This document shows, one piece after another, positions 22,515 through 25,887 of a stretch of DNA of 25,887 bases. The stretch is from Bacteroidales bacterium (GTDB lineage Bacteria; Bacteroidota; Bacteroidia; Bacteroidales; WCHB1-69). The notes beneath the pieces were generated by a model. That model saw only the letters and a program-made list of their open reading frames with translations, did no database searches and was not told the origin of the DNA. Positions within the stretch are counted from its first letter, which is position 1. Every line of letters starts with the position of its first letter. Location of the stretch: positions 1 to 25,887 of the forward strand of contig JAQUHH010000002.1 in NCBI GenBank assembly GCA_028683685.1, given 5' to 3'. The position numbers and the translations under genes were made by a program.

Positions 22515-24716
22515 ATGAGTACTGAAATGATGTTTTGGTTTATCCCTTTCGCTTCAATATTAGCTCTCTTATTTGCTTGGTATTTCTTTAGAGAATTGAT
22601 GAAGCTTGATGAAGGAACAGATACGATGAAAAAAATTGCTCTACATGTTCGCAAAGGAGCAATGTCTTATTTAAAGCAACAGTATAAAGTTGTGACTGTG
22701 GTTTTTATCATAATGGCTATATTTTTTGCAATATTAGCATATGTTTTCAAACTTCAAAATGAGTGGGTTCCATTTGCTTTTTTAACAGGTGGATTTTTTA
22801 GTGGTTTAGCTGGTTTTTTAGGCATGAAAACGGCTACATACGCCTCAGCTCGTACAGCACACGCTGCAAGAACATCACTCGATGGTGCTTTAAAAGTGGC
22901 CTTCCGTTCGGGAGCTGTAATGGGATTGGTTGTTGTTGGACTTGCGTTGCTCGATATTTCAGTTTGGTACATAATACTGGATGCATTTGTTGAAGATATG
23001 GATGCAAAACATAAAATGATAATGATTACCACAACCATGCTTACATTTGGAATGGGGGCTTCCTTGCAAGCACTTTTTGCACGTGTGGGTGGAGGTATTT
23101 ATACCAAAGCTGCTGATGTGGGTGCCGACCTTGTTGGTAAAGTAGAAGCGGGTATTCCTGAAGATGATCCTCGTAATCCTGCTACAATTGCCGATAATGT
23201 GGGTGATAATGTGGGCGACGTTGCTGGAATGGGTGCCGACTTATACGAATCTTATGTGGGTTCAATTTTGGCTACTGCTGCTCTCGGAGCTGCTGCTTAC
23301 TTTAGTTCAGATTGGTCAGCCGAAATTCAACTTAAAGCTGTTTTTGCACCTATGCTGATTGCAGCTCTGGGAATCGTTCTTTCCATTATTGGAATTTTTC
23401 TGGTTAGAACCAAAGAAGGGGCAACCATGAAACAATTGCTTGGTTCACTTGGATTTGGAGTTAACGTAAGTTCTGCTTTGGTTGCTGTTGGTACATTCGG
23501 AATTATGTATTTATTAGGAATGCCTAATTGGCAGTATGTTTCATTTGCAGTTGTAGTTGGTTTAATTGTTGGTATCGTGATTGGACAAGGTACAGAATAT
23601 TATACCTCTCATGCATATAAACCGACTCAAAAAATTGCTCAATCGGCAGAAACGGGTCCGGCTACTGTTATTATTTCAGGAATAGGGACAGGTATGATTT
23701 CAACAGCAATTAGCGTTGGAGCTATTGTGGTTGGTATTATTCTTTCGTATCTGTTTGCTGCAAAATTCGACCTCTCAAATCTTAGTGCAGGACTTTATGG
23801 TGTTGGTATTGCTGCGGTTGGAATGCTTTCAACCCTTGGTATTACCCTTGCTACGGATGCCTACGGTCCCATCGCAGATAATGCAGGCGGAAATGCCGAA
23901 ATGAGCAAACTTGGACCTGAAGTTCGTAAACGTACGGATGCCTTAGATGCTTTAGGAAATACAACCGCTGCTACAGGTAAAGGTTTTGCTATTGGCTCGG
24001 CTGCTCTTACAGCTTTAGCTCTTTTAGCATCGTATATTGAAGAGATAAAAATTGGACTTATTCGTGTGGGACAAACGACCATGAATGTAAGCGGAGATAT
24101 TATTAAAACTTCGGAAGCTTCCATTATGGATTTTATGACTTATTACGAAGTTCACCTTATGAATCCAAAGGTGTTGGTCGGTATTTTTCTAGGTTCTGTT
24201 TTAACCTTTGTTTTTGCAGGTCTTACTATGAATGCGGTGGGTCGTGCGGCTCAAAAAATGGTAGAAGAAGTTCGTCGCCAATTTAGAGATATAAAAGGTA
24301 TTCTTACCGGTGAAACAGAACCAGATTACGAAACATGTGTTGCTATTTCAACAAAAGGTGCACAAAGAGAAATGATTTTCCCTTCGGCAGTCGCTGTTCT
24401 TGTTCCCATTATTACTGGAATCGTATTGGGAGTTTCTGGTGTTATGGGTCTTCTTGTAGGCGGTCTCTCAACCGGATTTGTTTTGGCTATTTTTATGGCT
24501 AACTCTGGTGGAGCTTGGGACAATGCTAAAAAATATGTAGAAGAAGGACATTTTGGCGGAAAAGGAAGCGATGTTCACAAAGCTACTGTCGTTGGAGACA
24601 CCGTTGGTGACCCTTTTAAAGATACTTCTGGCCCCAGTCTCAACATCCTTATCAAACTCATGACAATGGTCTCTATTGTCATGGCTGGACTTACTGGTGT
24701 ATATTCTTTGTTGTAA
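22515..24716 (+). CDS. hppA: Membrane-bound ion-translocating pyrophosphatase (K+-dependent type)
   Basis: A 733-residue protein with about 16 hydrophobic segments, the family norm. It hydrolyses pyrophosphate on the cytoplasmic side and pumps H+ and/or Na+ outward, saving energy from biosynthetic pyrophosphate. Seen: DVGADLVGKVEAGIPEDDPR (201-220), the Asp-rich DNVGDNVGD (227-235), Glu245 in DLYES at the ion-gate region, TDAYGPIADNAGG and DALGNTTAATGKG (478-490), and near the C-terminus GDTVGDPFKDTSGP. Ala485 in GNTTAA is where K+-independent enzymes carry Lys, so this one should need K+. The Bacteroides vulgatus relative is reported to pump both Na+ and H+; specificity here cannot be read off with certainty. 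Flanked by terminators on both sides, it is transcribed alone. Confidence 0.96.
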   Translation: MSTEMMFWFIPFASILALLFAWYFFRELMKLDEGTDTMKKIALHVRKGAMSYLKQQYKVVTVVFIIMAIFFAILAYVFKLQNEWVPFAFLTGGFFSGLAGFLGMKTATYASARTAHAARTSLDGALKVAFRSGAVMGLVVVGLALLDISVWYIILDAFVEDMDAKHKMIMITTTMLTFGMGASLQALFARVGGGIYTKAADVGADLVGKVEAGIPEDDPRNPATIADNVGDNVGDVAGMGADLYESYVGSILATAALGAAAYFSSDWSAEIQLKAVFAPMLIAALGIVLSIIGIFLVRTKEGATMKQLLGSLGFGVNVSSALVAVGTFGIMYLLGMPNWQYVSFAVVVGLIVGIVIGQGTEYYTSHAYKPTQKIAQSAETGPATVIISGIGTGMISTAISVGAIVVGIILSYLFAAKFDLSNLSAGLYGVGIAAVGMLSTLGITLATDAYGPIADNAGGNAEMSKLGPEVRKRTDALDALGNTTAATGKGFAIGSAALTALALLASYIEEIKIGLIRVGQTTMNVSGDIIKTSEASIMDFMTYYEVHLMNPKVLVGIFLGSVLTFVFAGLTMNAVGRAAQKMVEEVRRQFRDIKGILTGETEPDYETCVAISTKGAQREMIFPSAVAVLVPIITGIVLGVSGVMGLLVGGLSTGFVLAIFMANSGGAWDNAKKYVEEGHFGGKGSDVHKATVVGDTVGDPFKDTSGPSLNILIKLMTMVSIVMAGLTGVYSLL

Positions 24717-24735
24717 AATTCAACATCTTAATATT

Positions 24736-24768
24736 AAAAACGACCGCCTAAAAAGGGGTCGTTTTTTT
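24736..24768 (+). terminator. Rho-independent terminator after hppA
   Basis: AAAAACGACC pairs with GGTCGTTTTT; an inner CCT/AGG stem and AAAA loop sit above one bulged G. A run of seven T follows, 20 bases after the stop. Confidence 0.85.
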
Positions 24769-24835
24769 ATTCGTTTTTTTTGAATTATCTTAATTTAAAA
24801 ATGTCCTTACGCTAAACATTATAATTTTCTGAAAT

Positions 24836-24869
24836 AAAAAAGTCGATTGAGAAATCAATCGACTTTTTT
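24836..24869 (-). terminator. Terminator of the ornithine carbamoyltransferase gene
   Basis: A perfect 15-bp stem (AAAAAAGTCGATTGA with TCAATCGACTTTTTT) closes a 4-base loop, GAAA on the plus strand and TTTC in the minus-strand transcript. It begins 17 bases after the TAG of the minus-strand gene and can act on both strands. Confidence 0.85.
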
Positions 24870-24886
24870 AAAAATCACTTTATGAT

Positions 24887-25887
24887 CTATGCTCCCAATG
24901 TAGCAACCATAACAGCTTTAATAGTGTGCATTCTGTTTTCAGCTTGATCAAATACCAATGAGTTTTCGCCTTCGAAAACCTCTTCGGTTACTTCAATACC
25001 ATCTTTTAAGCCATATTCTTCTGAAACTTGTTTCCCAACGCTTGTATCAGCATTGTGGAAAGAAGGCAAGCAGTGCATAAATTTTACATTAGTATTGCCA
25101 GCTTTTTTCATAATATTGGCATTCACTTGGAAGGGTTTCAATAAATTGATTCTTTCCGCCCAAACTTCTTTTGCTTCGCCCATAGAAACCCAAATGTCGG
25201 TGTGAACGAATTCAACTCCTTTTACAGCTTCTTCTGGAGATTCGGTAATGGTAATTCGAGCTCCTGATTTTTTTGCAATGTCTTTGCATTGTGCAATTAA
25301 GTCTGCATCTGGCCACAATCCTTTGGGTGCACCAATACGAACATCCATGCCCAAAATAGCACCTACTACCAACAACGAACGTCCCATATTAAAACGAGCA
25401 TCGCCTAAATAAGCGTATGATATTTTTTCAAGTGGACTGTCTGAATGTTCCATCATGGTTAACACATCAGCCAACATTTGAGTGGGGTGCCATTCGTTGG
25501 TAAGTCCGTTCCACACAGGAACGCCAGCAAATTGTCCCAATTCTTCAACAATGGCTTGTCCAAAACCACGATATTCAATTCCATCAAACATTCTGCCCAA
25601 AACACGAGCCGTATCTTTAACGGTTTCTTTGTGTCCCATTTGGCTGCCAGTAGGTTCCAAATATGTAACATGTGCTCCTTGGTCGTGAGCGGCTACTTCA
25701 AAAGCACAACGGGTGCGTGTAGACGTTTTTTCAAAGATCAAAGCAATGTTTTTGCCTGTTAAGCGAGGCTGCTCTGTTCCTGCATATTTTGCATTTTTCA
25801 AATCTTTCGACAAATTCAAAAGAAATACCAATTCTTCTTTTGTAAAGTCTAATTCTTTCAAGAAATTTCTGTTTCTAAGATTAAAAG
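24887..25887 (-). CDS. argF: Ornithine carbamoyltransferase (start just outside window)
   Basis: Cytoplasmic enzyme that joins carbamoyl phosphate and ornithine to give citrulline in arginine synthesis, or runs in reverse in arginine breakdown. Motifs: FEKTSTRTRCAFEVAA (carbamoyl-phosphate site), GSQMGHKE, DTARVLGRMFDGIEYRG, NGLTNEWHPTQ, DIWVSMGEAKE (the SMG ornithine loop) and FMHCLPSFH with the active-site Cys. A TTG at 25861 could be read as a start, but the frame stays open to the right edge and reads FNLRNRNFLKELDF, matching the normal N-terminus of OTC. Only a few codons are therefore missing and TTG 25861 is internal. The SMG loop marks a true OTC rather than the N-acetyl- or N-succinylornithine enzymes of some Bacteroidota. 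It is very close to the E. coli ArgI type. Confidence 0.95.
   Translation of the reverse strand, partial: FNLRNRNFLKELDFTKEELVFLLNLSKDLKNAKYAGTEQPRLTGKNIALIFEKTSTRTRCAFEVAAHDQGAHVTYLEPTGSQMGHKETVKDTARVLGRMFDGIEYRGFGQAIVEELGQFAGVPVWNGLTNEWHPTQMLADVLTMMEHSDSPLEKISYAYLGDARFNMGRSLLVVGAILGMDVRIGAPKGLWPDADLIAQCKDIAKKSGARITITESPEEAVKGVEFVHTDIWVSMGEAKEVWAERINLLKPFQVNANIMKKAGNTNVKFMHCLPSFHNADTSVGKQVSEEYGLKDGIEVTEEVFEGENSLVFDQAENRMHTIKAVMVATLGA

Noticed and set aside
25861..25863. TTG start of the ornithine carbamoyltransferase gene
   Set aside because: The frame continues to the window edge with the conserved N-terminal FNLRNRNFLKELDF, so the true start is outside the window.

Overview
The window looks like a chromosomal segment of a Bacteroidota bacterium. 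The signs are AT-rich DNA, two secreted proteins ending in type IX secretion (T9SS) type A sorting domains, lipoprotein-type signal peptides, promoters of the TTG...TAnnTTTG kind, few Shine-Dalgarno sequences, and some TTG starts. Genus cannot be fixed from the sequence. Features seen include a class II (cobalamin) ribonucleotide reductase, a K+-dependent-type membrane pyrophosphatase and a true ornithine carbamoyltransferase.

Layout. (i) 1-2177: the 3' end of an RHS/YD-repeat polymorphic toxin gene, overlapped by a membrane-anchored candidate immunity gene, then a short coding remnant. (ii) 2178-2838: a gene-free stretch built largely from degenerate 7-8 bp tandem units. (iii) 2839-6617: a very large outer-membrane protein (degenerate peptidase-MA-like region, TolB-like propeller, Omp85-like barrel) and a YhbP-family protein. 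(iv) 6823-9594: nrdJ. (v) 9856-12154: a T9SS-exported protein, a shared bidirectional terminator, tRNA-Leu(CAA) on the minus strand and prs on the plus strand, with facing-away promoters between the last two. (vi) 12369-15560: a multidomain secreted M4 metalloprotease. (vii) 15681-22254: a lipoprotein followed by a tight same-strand run of MBOAT acyltransferase, AlgJ/AlgX-like SGNH protein, PMT/ArnT-like glycosyltransferase and a divergent phosphoglycerate kinase homologue, closed by a strong hairpin. (viii) 22515-24716: hppA. (ix) 24887 to the right edge, minus strand: ornithine carbamoyltransferase, whose first few codons lie outside the window.

How the genes fit together. The MBOAT/AlgJ-like pair resembles AlgI/AlgJ and PatA/PatB machines that move acetyl groups across the membrane onto glycans. 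With the lipid-linked-sugar glycosyltransferase next to it, this suggests an envelope-glycan decoration operon. The PGK homologue at its end has changed substrate-site loops and is the most unusual enzyme here. The other functional genes (prs, nrdJ, hppA, argF, tRNA) are housekeeping and appear independently transcribed.

The accessory signals most worth a second look are the RHS tail with an EExxH motif in place of HExxH, the octamer-repeat region next to it, the pseudo-peptidase/propeller/Omp85 fusion, and the divergent PGK in a glycan operon.
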